Assembly: GCA_902765395.1 (NCBI GenBank)
Contig: CACWZP010000036.1
Coordinates: forward strand, 1-42,360
Direction: 5' to 3'
Origin: an uncultured Eubacteriales bacterium
GTDB taxonomy: Bacteria; Bacillota; Clostridia; Christensenellales; Aristaeellaceae
Length of the DNA stretch: 42,360 bases
Below the pieces are notes generated by a model. The model made no database searches. It was not told the origin of the DNA and saw only the letters and a program-made list of their open reading frames with translations. Positions 8,214 through 20,374 of this stretch are shown here, piece after piece; the first letter of the stretch is position 1; each line of letters starts with the position of its first letter. Made by a program: the position numbers and the translations under genes.

Positions 8214-9341
8214 ATGGGCAAAATCTACAAACAGCGCGTCAAGGTCGGCGTTCAGGAGGATATGACCCCCATTTACAAGTGGGCCTGCGGGCACAGCATC
8301 GACGAGATGAACGACTGCATCGTCCGTCTCTATGTGGAGCACGGACTGATCGAGCGGTTCATGCACATCGAGCGCCCCGCGCCGCTACAGCGCAGCAACG
8401 TCCCCACATTCAAGGCATACGCCGAGAAGTGGATGAAGACCTACAAGGAGGCCATCCTGAAGCCGACGACGCTGAAGGGCTACAGGAGCAACCTCAAGAC
8501 GCACCTGTACCCAACCTTCGGGAAGAAGCCGCTGAACGAGATCACCACTGACGACGTTCAGAAGTTCCTCAACGAGCGCGAGAGCCTGGCCAAGAACACC
8601 GTACATACGATGTTTGTGCTGTTCTCTGAGATCATGGACTCCGCGTTTGAGGATCGGCTGATTCCCGCCAATCCCGCCAAAAGTAAGCGCCTGACCATCG
8701 TCTCCACGAAGCAGACCACACGAGACGCGCTCTCGCCGGTGCAGCTCCAGCAGATCATCTCGGACATCTCCGACAAACTGACGGATGACACGGAACGGCG
8801 TTTCATTGCACTGGTGCTGTTCACCGGCATGCGCCGGGGCGAAGTGCTGGGCCTCAAATGGGAGGACATCGACTTTGAGAGCAAGCTGATCCGCGTCCGG
8901 CGGGCCGTTTCCTACCCGACCAATCAACCCCTGGTGTCCACCCCCAAGACGCGCAGCGGCAACCGCGTCATCCCCCTCGACGATCAACTGACCGCCCTCC
9001 TGGAGCCGAAGGGAACCACCGGCTACGTCATCGGTGGCGAGAAGCCTCTCACACAGATGGTGCTCCGTCGGATCCTCCGGCAGATCAACAAAAAGGTGGA
9101 CATGTTCGGGGCCACGCCCCACGTCTTCCGGCACAGCTATCTCTCCGCGATGGTTGAGGCCGGCGTAGACCCCAAGACGGTCCAGCAGATCGGCGGTCAC
9201 GCCAACATCACCACCACGTTGAACATCTACGCCCACACCCGCGTCGGCCTGGTCAGGGAGGCCGGCGAGAAGGTGGGCAGGCTGCTCACAAGCAACCACA
9301 ACCCGGCTCATGAGGCAGGGACGCAGTGCGTCTCTTCGTAA
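8214..9341 (+). CDS. int: Tyrosine recombinase/integrase
   Basis: The 375-residue protein has three parts: a short N-terminal AP2-like arm-binding domain, a SAM-like core-binding domain (about residues 65-150) and a C-terminal catalytic domain. The catalytic residues are visible: Arg in LFTGMRRGEVLGLKW, His-x-x-Arg in PHVFRHSYLS, His in GGHANITTT, and Tyr in NIYAHTR. The start ATG has AAAGGAG 8 nt upstream; the frame is open further 5'. It lies 225 bp from, and points towards, the 3' end of tRNA-Asn, so this tRNA gene is the probable attachment site. It would catalyse integration and excision of the element. Confidence 0.95.
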   Translation: MGKIYKQRVKVGVQEDMTPIYKWACGHSIDEMNDCIVRLYVEHGLIERFMHIERPAPLQRSNVPTFKAYAEKWMKTYKEAILKPTTLKGYRSNLKTHLYPTFGKKPLNEITTDDVQKFLNERESLAKNTVHTMFVLFSEIMDSAFEDRLIPANPAKSKRLTIVSTKQTTRDALSPVQLQQIISDISDKLTDDTERRFIALVLFTGMRRGEVLGLKWEDIDFESKLIRVRRAVSYPTNQPLVSTPKTRSGNRVIPLDDQLTALLEPKGTTGYVIGGEKPLTQMVLRRILRQINKKVDMFGATPHVFRHSYLSAMVEAGVDPKTVQQIGGHANITTTLNIYAHTRVGLVREAGEKVGRLLTSNHNPAHEAGTQCVSS

Positions 9342-9393
9342 GCAAGTACCGCAAACGCATCCTGCAGAATGACCGGACAACCCTTAAGTTCTG

Positions 9394-9441
9394 TTCACAA
9401 ATTTTGTGAATTCACCCCATCGGGGTGACTGAATTTGTGAA
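9394..9441. repeat. Nested palindromes between integrase and tRNA-Asn
   Basis: TTCACAAA (9394-9401) and TTTGTGAA (9403-9410) form a perfect palindrome. CACCCC (9413-9418) and GGGGTG (9422-9427) form a hairpin next to it. AATTTGTGAA (9432-9441) repeats the first right arm and also pairs with the first left arm, TTCACAAATT. Such nested arms could be integrase or Xis binding sites or an alternating RNA structure at the end of int. Confidence 0.6.
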
Positions 9442-9489
9442 TGGAACGCCGTTTTGATATGAACGGCAGAGGCGCAAAGCGTGAAAAAA

Positions 9490-9525
9490 GGCCAAAATCG
9501 CCCCGAAAAGGCGCGATTTTTGGCC
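9490..9525. repeat. Long AT/GC hairpin near the element end
   Basis: GGCCAAAATCGC (9490-9501) pairs with GCGATTTTTGGCC (9513-9525) apart from one extra T, leaving an 11-nt loop. There is no strong T-tract after it, so a terminator role is weak. Its place between int and the tRNA suggests a structured part of the attachment region. Confidence 0.5.
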
Positions 9526-9540
9526 AATATACACAAATCA

Positions 9541-9562
9541 CCCTGCACTTTTCAGTGCAGGG
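9541..9562 (-). terminator. Hairpin downstream of tRNA-Asn
   Basis: CCCTGCACT and AGTGCAGGG pair perfectly over 9 bp around a 4-nt loop, 4 nt beyond the CCA end of tRNA-Asn on the minus strand. The following U-run is weak (TGATTTGTG). Confidence 0.55.
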
Positions 9563-9566
9563 TGCG

Positions 9567-9641
<75 letters not shown>

Positions 9642-9668
9642 ATATCGCTTGTTCAGTCGACAGGAGAT

Positions 9669-9697
9669 ATTATAGCAAAGATGGGAAGGAATGTCAA
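9669..9697 (-). promoter_or_regulatory. Consensus promoter of tRNA-Asn
   Basis: On the minus strand TTGACA (9697-9692) and TATAAT (9674-9669) are 17 bp apart, a perfect consensus promoter 28 bp upstream of the mature tRNA 5' end. Confidence 0.85.
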
Positions 9698-9914
9698 GGG
9701 GTTTGGGGGCGTTTGGAAGATTTTTCTGGTTCTTCACGTTTTCCGGGAAATTGACGAAAAGCTTCCCCGGTCTGGTCTGCGGCCAGCCGGCTCTCAAAGG
9801 ACGCTCCGCAGCGGAAGCCCTTCGGCTGTGACTCGGGGCGCAAGCCTCCCCCGTTGAGGAAGGCAAGCATGCCGCAGCGGCATGCCCCCTCAAGGCGCTG
9901 AGCGTCAAAAACCA
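9698..9914. other. Non-coding spacer
   Basis: I see no gene between the tRNA-Asn promoter and the PFOR terminator. The right half has short GC palindromes, for example GCATGCCGCAGCGGCATGC around 9866-9885. It also has fragments (CAAGCCTCCCCC, CCCCTCAAGGCG) that resemble the mosaic repeats found further right. Confidence 0.45.
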
Positions 9915-9940
9915 GGCCCCCTGCCATACGGCAGGGGGCC
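9915..9940 (-). terminator. Terminator after PFOR
   Basis: GGCCCCCTGCC and GGCAGGGGGCC pair perfectly around ATAC. A T-rich tail follows on the minus strand (TGGTTTTTG) and TTTT on the plus strand, so it may work in both directions. Confidence 0.85.
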
Positions 9941-9973
9941 TTTTGAGTGCCTTATACGGATTCAGCTATGCGC

Positions 9974-13525
<3,552 letters not shown>

Positions 13526-13559
13526 TTAGTTTTCTGTTGAGGCCTAAACCATCAATAAT

Positions 13560-13588
13560 ATTATAAGTATTTGAGCGGATAAAGTCAA
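13560..13588 (-). promoter_or_regulatory. Promoter for the PFOR gene
   Basis: On the minus strand TTGACT (13588-13583) and TATAAT (13565-13560) are 17 bp apart, 53 bp upstream of the TTG start. Confidence 0.8.
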
Positions 13589-13596
13589 GGAAAAAT

Positions 13597-13629
13597 CGCG
13601 GCCGGTAACCCTTTGGGTCACCGGCCGCG
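13597..13629 (-). terminator. Terminator after the sugar ABC permease genes
   Basis: CGCGGCCGGT and ACCGGCCGCG pair perfectly and the inner CCC/GGG extends the stem. ATTTTT follows on the minus strand, 11 bp beyond the stop of the second permease gene. Confidence 0.85.
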
Positions 13630-13639
13630 AATCGTTCGA

Positions 13640-15244
13640 TCATCCCTTCACGCCGCCGGCGGTGAGGCCCGCGGCCAGGTGCTTCTCGATCAGCATGAAC
13701 AGGATCACCACGGGGATGGTGGCCACCAGGGCGGCGGCGAACAGGTACTGCCACTCGATCATGTTGAAGGAGGAGAACTGGGTGATGCCCACGGTGATGG
13801 GCTTGTTGGCGTTGGTGGAAATCAGCACGGTGGAGATGGTGTACTCGTTCCAGGCGTTGATGAACACGAAGATCAGCGTGGTGACGATGCCGGGCGCGGC
13901 CATGGGCAGCAGCACCCGAAGCATGGCGCTGACGGTGGAGCAGCCGTCGATGCAGGCCGCCTGCTCCATTTCAGAGGAGATGGACACGAACGTGCCCCGC
14001 AGCAGCCAGATGGCGAAGGCCTGGTTGAAGGCGGCGTTGATGAACATGAGGCCGGTCACGGTGTCGTTCAGGTGCAGCGCGTTCATCAGCCGGGAAATGC
14101 CCACCAGCAGCACCACCGGCGAGAACATCTGGCTCATGATGACGAAGCCCAGGAAGGCCTTTTTGCCGGGGAAGTTCATGCGGGCCATGGCATAGGCCGC
14201 CGGGATGCCGCACAGCAGCGCGATGGCCGTGGCGCCCGCGGACAGCAGCAGCGAGTTCAGCAGGTACCTGGGCACGCCGCGGCCGATGATGTCCGACAGG
14301 TTGCTCCACACCCACCGGGTGGGCAGCATGTGCTGGAAGTACATGTCGGTGGTCTCGGCGTTGCTGCGGAAGCCGGTGATCAGCATCACGTAGTAGGGAT
14401 ACAGGATCACCAGGCACAGGCAGATGACAAAGCCGTAGAGCAGCCCCTTCTGCAGCGTGGCCGCCGGATGGCCGTGGGCCACCAGCACCCCGCCCAGGGT
14501 GAACGCCGCCAGCGCCGCCATCAGGCCATAGAGCGCCCAGGCGGGCTGATAGGTGATACCGGTCATCAGCGAAAGGGTCTCCTCCTCCGCCGTGCCGCCG
14601 TAGAGGAAGCGGTCCAGCACCCGCAGCAGGCCGTCCAGCCCCGGCTTGGGGAATCCGTCCGTGGCCAACTTGATCTGGCGGGTGAAGCACAGGTTGCAGC
14701 TCATCATGAACGCCGGCACCAGCAGCAGGGCGACCAGCCCCAGCGCCGCGCCCAGCCGGCGGGGCACGCTCTTTCCGGGGTTCAGCTCGGGCCAGTCCAC
14801 GTCCACGGCCTTCCACAGGCCGCAGAGCATCAGCCCCACCGCCGCCGCCAGGCACAGCACGAGGATCATCAGGAAGGTGCCGCAGGGCAGGCCGGAGAAC
14901 ATGAAGTCCCAGCCGGTCCTGCTCATCACCTGGCGCACCTCGAAGGCCACCATGCTGGTCTTTTCGCCCTTGGAGTTGGTGCGCTCGGTGACGTTTTCCA
15001 CGATCTGAGGCGTGCTGCCGGTGCGCTGGGCTTGCTCCTGCGCCATGGCCTCCACCTCGGCGCGGACCTCCTGGTACTTCTCGTCGCCCACGAAGGTATT
15101 GCCGCTCTTTTTGGTGAATACTGTGGCGGAGAACCGGTACAGCGGCAGGCACAGCAGCGCCACCGCCATCACCGCAGCGACCAGGACGAGCGCCATGGCG
15201 CGCCTGTTCGCTCGGCGCACTTGAGCCGGCGTGTTCCTGTTCAT
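13640..15244 (-). CDS. Carbohydrate ABC transporter permease (MalG type) with a long N-terminal extension
   Basis: The C-terminal 270 residues form a MalG-like inner-membrane permease with the EAA loop (EQAACIDGCSTVSAMLRVLL) that contacts the ATPase. The start MNRNTPAQVRRANRRAM was chosen because its ATG overlaps the stop of the upstream permease (ATGA), giving 534 residues. Typical MalG proteins have about 280. The extra N-terminal part of about 250 residues contains a membrane segment, a polar stretch (residues about 40-105, rich in Glu and Gln) that should lie outside, and three or so further hydrophobic segments. Its function is unknown. It works with the adjacent MalF-type permease and the binding protein; the substrate is probably a sugar or oligosaccharide. 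Confidence 0.9.
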   Translation of the reverse strand: MNRNTPAQVRRANRRAMALVLVAAVMAVALLCLPLYRFSATVFTKKSGNTFVGDEKYQEVRAEVEAMAQEQAQRTGSTPQIVENVTERTNSKGEKTSMVAFEVRQVMSRTGWDFMFSGLPCGTFLMILVLCLAAAVGLMLCGLWKAVDVDWPELNPGKSVPRRLGAALGLVALLLVPAFMMSCNLCFTRQIKLATDGFPKPGLDGLLRVLDRFLYGGTAEEETLSLMTGITYQPAWALYGLMAALAAFTLGGVLVAHGHPAATLQKGLLYGFVICLCLVILYPYYVMLITGFRSNAETTDMYFQHMLPTRWVWSNLSDIIGRGVPRYLLNSLLLSAGATAIALLCGIPAAYAMARMNFPGKKAFLGFVIMSQMFSPVVLLVGISRLMNALHLNDTVTGLMFINAAFNQAFAIWLLRGTFVSISSEMEQAACIDGCSTVSAMLRVLLPMAAPGIVTTLIFVFINAWNEYTISTVLISTNANKPITVGITQFSSFNMIEWQYLFAAALVATIPVVILFMLIEKHLAAGLTAGGVKG

Positions 15245-16128
15245 CGCGCGTCCTCCTTCCTCATGGTCACCATCATGTACGCCCCGGCGCACACGCAGAG
15301 GATCGCGAAGCCGATCACGCTCATGGCCGTTGCCGGGCCCTTCTGGTTGTCATAGAAGGCCCGCATGTACAGAAGCGTCACCATCGTGTCCGTCTTGTTG
15401 GCGGGCGCGCCCTTGGTGATGGTATAGATGATGGGGAAGGAATTGAACACGTAGATGATGTTCAGCACGGTGCACACCGTCAGCGAGGGCTTCACCAGCG
15501 GGATGGTCACGTTCCACAGTTTGCGCCAGAAGCCCGCGCCGTCCACGGTGGCGGCCTCGTAATAGGCGTCGTCGATGGACTGCAGGCCCGCCAGCACCGT
15601 GAAGGCCACGAAGGGAATGGTGACGAAGATGCCCACGCCGCACTCCCAGGCGAACTCGATCTGGTAGGTGGCGCGCCAGTTCACGGCGTTTTTGAGGATG
15701 CCCAGGTTCAAAAGCACGTTGTTCAGGTTGCCGTACTCGCCCTTGATGATGTAGTTCCACACGGAGGCCTGGATCACCAGGGATGTGGCCCAGGGGAACA
15801 CCACGATGGAGCGGGCCACCTTGCGGCCGAAGAATTCGGCGTTCAGGGCCATGGCCGTGATAAAGCCCAGCAGCGTGCTGAGCCCCACCACCGACACCAC
15901 CCAGATGGCGGTATTCAGCATCACGGTGCCGAAGGCGGGGTCCTGGAAGGCGGCGCGGAAGTTATCCAGGCCGACCAGGCCCTTCACCACGCCGGATTTG
16001 GAGATTTCGCTGACGGACAGCTTGAACACGATGCCGATGGGAAACACGACAAACACGCACATCAGCACCAGGCTGGGCAGCAGCCAGACGTAGGGCTCCC
16101 ACTTGTGCCGGATCGGTATGGTGTTCAT
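15241..16128 (-). CDS. Carbohydrate ABC transporter permease (MalF/UgpA type)
   Basis: The 295-residue integral membrane protein has six predicted hydrophobic segments and the family EAA loop (EAATVDGAGFWRKLWNVTIP). It is full length and ordinary for this family. An AAGGAGA-type site precedes the ATG. It pairs with the MalG-type permease, whose start overlaps its stop by 4 nt. The binding-protein gene lies upstream across a 345-bp spacer with a terminator-like hairpin, so permease expression is probably lower than that of the binding protein. No ATPase gene is present; a shared MsmK-type ATPase encoded elsewhere is likely. Confidence 0.95.
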   Translation of the reverse strand: MNTIPIRHKWEPYVWLLPSLVLMCVFVVFPIGIVFKLSVSEISKSGVVKGLVGLDNFRAAFQDPAFGTVMLNTAIWVVSVVGLSTLLGFITAMALNAEFFGRKVARSIVVFPWATSLVIQASVWNYIIKGEYGNLNNVLLNLGILKNAVNWRATYQIEFAWECGVGIFVTIPFVAFTVLAGLQSIDDAYYEAATVDGAGFWRKLWNVTIPLVKPSLTVCTVLNIIYVFNSFPIIYTITKGAPANKTDTMVTLLYMRAFYDNQKGPATAMSVIGFAILCVCAGAYMMVTMRKEDAR

Positions 16129-16145
16129 AGGCAGGTCTCCTTCTG

Positions 16146-16218
16146 TAGAGAGTTCAGAGTAGAGAGTTTAGAGTTCAGATATAGTCGGCGCCGGCGCCAC
16201 AATCTAAGCTCTAAACTC
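16146..16218. repeat. Heptamer tandem repeats in inverted arms
   Basis: The left arm (16146-16180) runs in 7-bp units GAGTTCA, GAGTAGA, GAGTTTA, GAGTTCA. The right arm (16201-16218) reads as GAGTTTA, GAGCTTA on the opposite strand, so the arms can pair across a GGCGCCGGCGCC palindrome. Heptamers of the same phase resume at 16387-16400, beyond the inserted palindrome. Confidence 0.75.
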
Positions 16219-16386
16219 TTAAGTAGACGATGATTCATTCAAGTGTCGAGGCTGCGAGTGCATTTTTCGGCAGGTGGCCTTGCAAATTTCGAAGGTTTAC
16301 TGGAGGTAAACCAAGAAAGTTGCAAGAGACAGATGCCGGAAAAGGCGCCGCAGTATCGGTGCGGGAATGAATCAGCGGCTACTTAA
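16219..16386. mobile_element. 168-bp near-palindromic element with TTAA ends (MITE-like)
   Basis: TTAA stands at both ends (16219-16222 and 16383-16386). The outer arms AAGTAGnCGnTGATTCATTC match each other in inverted orientation. Pairing continues inward through TTTTTCGGCA/TGCCGGAAAA and CTTGCAA/TTGCAAG to a central GGTTTAC-TGGAG-GTAAACC hairpin at 16294-16312. The midpoint of the ends coincides with the centre of that hairpin. It has no coding capacity and interrupts the heptamer repeat. A structured RNA is an alternative reading. Confidence 0.6.
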
Positions 16387-16418
16387 CTCCAAACTCTTGT
16401 CTTGAATCCAATGGAAAT

Positions 16419-16448
16419 CCGCTCCCGGCCCCATCGGGTCGGGAGCGG
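16419..16448 (-). terminator. Terminator-like hairpin after the binding-protein gene
   Basis: CCGCTCCCGGCCC and GGGTCGGGAGCGG pair with one mismatch around CATC, 25 bp beyond the binding-protein stop. ATTTCCATT follows on the minus strand. It probably attenuates read-through into the permease genes. Confidence 0.6.
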
Positions 16449-16473
16449 AAGCGGGATTGGGATTATCCGTGGA

Positions 16474-17730
16474 TCAGCCGACGATCTTCGCCTGCAGGTC
16501 GTCCAGCAGCGTCTTCACGTCGCCGCCGGTCAGGGCCTGCTGCTCCACGTCGATGACGCCCTGCTTGATGGCGTCCCAGTTGTCCAGCGCGGTGGGATAG
16601 AACTGGCAGGAATCCAGCACGGCCAGCCACGCCTCGAAGCTCGGGTCGGCCTCGACCAGCGCGGCCACGGAGCTGTTCACGGCAGGCAGGAAGCCCTCCA
16701 TGGAGACCCAGCCCACATAGTTCTCGGGCGCATAGAAGAAGGTGAGGAACTTGCCGATGGCCTCGTTGCGCTTGGCCTGGTCCGGATACTCGTCGTCCTT
16801 GAAGGCCATGATGCGGTCCATGACGCCGGTGGCGCCGGGGGTCTTGCCCTCGTTCACGGGCAGCGCGGCGGTCTCCCAGTTCACCTCATAGCCCTTGTCG
16901 GACAGGTAGCTGGGCAGCTGGTTCGGGGCGATGACCATGGCCAGCTTGCCGGCGCCGAACATATCCTGCAGGTCGTAGCGGGTCTGGGTGGCGGGGTTGG
17001 GATTGGTGAAGCCCTTGTTGTAAAGGCCAACGGCATACTCGATGGCCTCGACGTTGGCGTCGCTGTTCAGGGCGACGTTGCCGTCGGCGTCCACGAAGCC
17101 GCCGTCGTTGTTCCACACATAGTAGGAGAAGGCGGCCTGGCCTTCGTCGGTGGTCATGTCGATGCCCCAGGGATAGACATCGCCCTCATAGAAGTCCAGG
17201 ATGGCCTGGCAGGCGTCCTCGAGCTCGGCCCAGGTGGTGGGGACGTCGATGCCGACCTCGTCCAGGATGTCGCGATTCACGTACAGCGCGCGGGCGGAAG
17301 CCAGGTCCGGCACGGCCCACACGGTGTCGTCGATCACGCTCTGGGCGATGAAGGAGGGGAAGAAGTCGTTGAACAGCTCCTCCGGGCAATAGTCGCTCAC
17401 GGGCAGCAGCAGGCCGTCCGCCGCGTAGTTCGCGAACACGTCGATGTTCAGGATGTCAGGAGCGTTGTTGTTGGAGATGCGGGTGGAAACCTCGGTATAC
17501 ACGTCGTTCCAGGACACCACGTCCAGGTTCAGCTTGATGCCGGGGTTCTCGGCCTCGAACTTGTCCACGAAGTTGGTGCCGTCCATGCCGGAGCCCAGGA
17601 ACCATTCCTGCGTGTTGGGACCGTACTGGCAGATGATGACATCCAGCGTGATCTCGTCACCCTCGGCGAAGGCGGCGCAGCAGCCGAAGGCCAGCAGCAT
17701 GGCCAGAATCAGAGCAGCGATCTTTTTCAT
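16474..17730 (-). CDS. Extracellular sugar-binding protein of an ABC transporter (family 1)
   Basis: The 418-residue protein has an N-terminal signal (MKKIAALILAMLLAFGCCAA, then FA|EGD). The sequence favours signal peptidase I cleavage after AFA; the FGC is a poor lipobox but a lipoprotein cannot be excluded. The mature part has the two-lobed MalE/UgpB-like pattern: VVSWNDVYTEVSTRISNNNA and PDILNID, ALYVNRDILDEVG, and GKFLTFFYAPENY. It would capture a sugar or oligosaccharide outside the membrane and deliver it to the two permeases encoded downstream. An AGGAGG site and a sigma-A promoter (17767-17795) lie upstream. Confidence 0.95.
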   Translation of the reverse strand: MKKIAALILAMLLAFGCCAAFAEGDEITLDVIICQYGPNTQEWFLGSGMDGTNFVDKFEAENPGIKLNLDVVSWNDVYTEVSTRISNNNAPDILNIDVFANYAADGLLLPVSDYCPEELFNDFFPSFIAQSVIDDTVWAVPDLASARALYVNRDILDEVGIDVPTTWAELEDACQAILDFYEGDVYPWGIDMTTDEGQAAFSYYVWNNDGGFVDADGNVALNSDANVEAIEYAVGLYNKGFTNPNPATQTRYDLQDMFGAGKLAMVIAPNQLPSYLSDKGYEVNWETAALPVNEGKTPGATGVMDRIMAFKDDEYPDQAKRNEAIGKFLTFFYAPENYVGWVSMEGFLPAVNSSVAALVEADPSFEAWLAVLDSCQFYPTALDNWDAIKQGVIDVEQQALTGGDVKTLLDDLQAKIVG

Positions 17731-17766
17731 GGGGTAAACCTCCTGTTTTTATTGGTTGCCGTGTAT

Positions 17767-17795
17767 ATTATAGCATATCGATGTGGTTGTGTAAA
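17767..17795 (-). promoter_or_regulatory. Promoter of the sugar ABC operon
   Basis: On the minus strand TTTACA (17795-17790) and TATAAT (17772-17767) are 17 bp apart, 37 bp upstream of the binding-protein ATG. Confidence 0.75.
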
Positions 17796-17813
17796 GAAGA
17801 AATTAAATCAGGC

Positions 17814-17838
17814 GGTCAGTGAAGCAGCCTTCATTGAC
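17814..17838 (-). terminator. Weak hairpin at the end of spoIIE
   Basis: GGTCAATGAAG and CTTCACTGACC pair with one mismatch around a short loop and overlap the spoIIE stop codon. The downstream U-run is poor (GATTTAATTTC). Confidence 0.4.
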
Positions 17839-19995
17839 CCACTGCGTCACTGACCACCAGGCACACCGCCGTCATGTCGTCCCGCCTTCCTCCCTCGCAG
17901 GCGTCTCCGGCGATGTCCAGGGCGCGCTCGGCCAGTCGGGCGGGGTCCTCCCCCGCGCCGTCCAGCAGCAGCGCCTCCAGCGCCCCGGCCCCGGCGGCGT
18001 CCGCCACGCCGTCGCTGACCATGAGCAGCGCGTCCCCCGGCATCAGCCGCGTGCGGACGGGCTCCGGCCGCACCCGCTCCAGTATGCCCAGGGGCAGCCG
18101 GCCGCCCTCCACCCGCAGCGCCTCGCCGCCCCGGGCGATGAACGTAGGGCAGGCCGCCAGCTTCGTCAGCTCCGCCTCGCCGGTGACCAGGTCGAGCACC
18201 AGTATGTCCGCCGTTGCGAACATGTCCTCGCCGCCCCGGTTCAAAAGCAGCGCGTTCACCGTCTCCACCGCCAGGCCCACGCCCGCCCCGGCCCGCAAAA
18301 ACCGCCCCAGCAGCCGCGCCGCCAGCGCGCTCTCCTCGGCGGCGGCGGGGCCGCTGCCCATGCCGTCGGACACCAGCGCCAGCAGCCGACGCTCGTCGAG
18401 CATGGTCACCAGGTGGCTGTCGCCGCTCATCTCCCCTGCCCTGCCCGACGCGCAGGCCGCGCCATGGGCCACCCGCAGCCGGGGACGCTCGCGCCGAACG
18501 GGCCGCGCCAGCCCCGCCGCCAGGGCCTCCAGCAGCCCCTGGGCCTGCATGAATTGGGCCGACACCAGCCGGTTCTCCGCCCCGCGCCGAAGCTCCGCGC
18601 GCCGGGTTCGGGCAAAATCTTCCAACAGGTCCTCGGTGCGCTCCGCCAGCAGCCGTCCCCTGCGGCACCGGCGCAGCAGCTCCGGCGTCACCCCCTCCTC
18701 AAAGACCGGTGCGTCCTCCGGCCGCACCGCCGCCCGGGCGATCAGGTCGCACAGAAGGCGCGCGCCGCGGTTGCGCTCCCCCGCCCAGCATTCGCCGTAG
18801 TCGCCGCAGCCGGCGCACAGCCGCCCCCGCAGCCGCCGGGTCAACGCCTGCTCGTCGGGCAATGTCACCGGACGCAGATAGCCCTCGGCCAGCTCGCCGA
18901 AGGCCGCGCCCAGGGCCCTCAGCTTCCCTTCTGCGCGACGGCGCTCCAATGCCGCCAGCCGCAGGGGATCGCCGGGTTCCCCGGGCCGGGCCAGACGCAT
19001 CAGGAGCCGCGCCCAGTCCCCCGGCAGGGGCAGCGCCGACAGCGCCATTCCCGCCAGCGCGCCCGCCCAGATCACCGGCTTCAGGTTCATCAGCAGCCCC
19101 GCCGCCAGCATCGCCGCGCCACAGGCCGCCGCCCGGCCCGGTCGATTATAATGGGAACAGCGGCCAACAGCGCCACGAGCCGCGGCTCCCCTGCGCAGAC
19201 CGCCGCCGCCCCGCCGAAGGCCGCGCCCGCCAGCGCCCCGGCGGGGTGCAATCCCATCGCCAGCGCGCCGCCCAGGCATGCCGACAGCGCCGGGGACAGC
19301 CGCGCCAATCCCCCGCACAGCGCCGCCGCCATCAGCCACCATCCGGCGCGCATCTCCGCCGTCAGCCGCCGGGGCGACAGGCCGCCGTCCAACGCTTCCA
19401 TATAAAAGGGCGTCGCGGCCACCGCCGCCACCGAGGCCGCCGTCACCTCCGCCGCCGCCGGGAGGGACAGCCCCTCTCCCAGCAGCGCGAGCCCGGGAAC
19501 CAGCACCGCCAAGCCCGCCAGCGCCGCGCCCATCGCCCCGTTCGGCGAGCGCGCCAGCCGGTTGGGCGCGGGGGTCGCGAAGGTTCCCTCGTCCCGGCCG
19601 GTCAGCAGCGAAGCGGCCCGGCGAAGCGCCCTGCCCGCTCGGGTGTCCCGGGTCATGGCCCTTGAGAGCGCGGGCGACGCGGCGTCCCAGGCGATGCTGC
19701 CGCCCAGCGCGATGGCCGCGCCGACGGGCAGCCGAAGGTCGAAATCCCGGATGGAGCCGCGCAGGGCCCCCGCCACGCAGCCCGCCAGCAGCGCCGCCGT
19801 GGCCTTGCCGGTCAGCAGCCCCGCCGCCAGGAAGGCCATGGCGAAGGGGGCGGCCAGCGCCGTGCGCGCCTGGCACAGCAGAAACATCGCCCCCGCCAGC
19901 GCCGCCCAGCCCAGCAGCCGCCTCGCCAGCGCCGCCCCGGCCTCCCAGTCCATACCGCGCCCCATCGCGCCCATGCGCTCCATCCTTCTCTGCAT
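17831..19995 (-). pseudogene. spoIIE: Stage II sporulation protein E (PP2C-type phosphatase), broken by a frameshift
   Basis: Two overlapping frames together make one SpoIIE of about 720 residues. The N-terminal frame (19995 to a stop at 19090) encodes a chain of hydrophobic segments. The second frame (usable from about 19160 to 17831) continues the membrane part (AAMLAAGLLMNLKPVIWAGA), then a linker with a Cys-rich patch (CAGCGDYGEC). It ends in a PP2C phosphatase domain with SGDSHLVTML, LVSDGMGSGPAAAEESALAA and the terminal GGRRDDMTAVCLVV. SpoIIE dephosphorylates SpoIIAA to activate sigma-F in the forespore. A one-base loss in the G-rich stretch near 19125-19150 would explain the break. Sequencing error, true mutation or programmed shift cannot be told apart here. 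The upstream GGGAGG supports the 19995 start. Confidence 0.85.
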
Positions 19996-20114
19996 CTCAT
20001 CCGTCCTCCCTTCAAGCGTGGGATTATTTATGAGCCGCGCCCGCCGGGTAGCACCGGGAATAAAGACAAAAAACGGACTTCGCGCGGCGCGCGGAATCCG
20101 TTTTCATGGAATGG

Positions 20115-20345
20115 GTGTGAGGGGCGGGCGGCGCAACGCCGCCCCTGCAAGAGCATAAACGCAATCCCGATCCTCGTCGATCCTTCATCGCTGGGCGGCA
20201 TGGTTCTCAGAACTTTGGAACAAGCGGATGCGCGCAACGTGCACAGGAGCGCGGTTCGTGTAGCGCCGAGCGCAGCGACGACGTGGCAATCCGGCTTCCT
20301 GCGCATATTCTTTTGCAGGGGCGCCATTGCGACGCCCGTCCAGCG
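20115..20345. repeat. Mosaic intergenic repeat, copy 1
   Basis: The stretch holds the palindrome GGGCGGCGCAACGCCGCCC, then CTGCAAGAGCAT and a CAATCCCGATCCTCG segment shared with the copies at 24466 and 29860. It also holds a segment (CCGGCTTCCTGCGCATATTC) matching, in inverse, the copy at about 39690-39715. No gene is seen between spoIIE and the methyltransferase gene. Confidence 0.65.
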
Positions 20346-20374
20346 CGATTCGCCGCGTATACCCGGCGGGCAAT

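Noticed and set aside
16474-16550. Lipoprotein signal in the sugar-binding protein
   Set aside because: The cysteine follows AFG, a poor lipobox, while AFA-EG a few residues later is a good signal peptidase I site; kept as a secondary possibility only.
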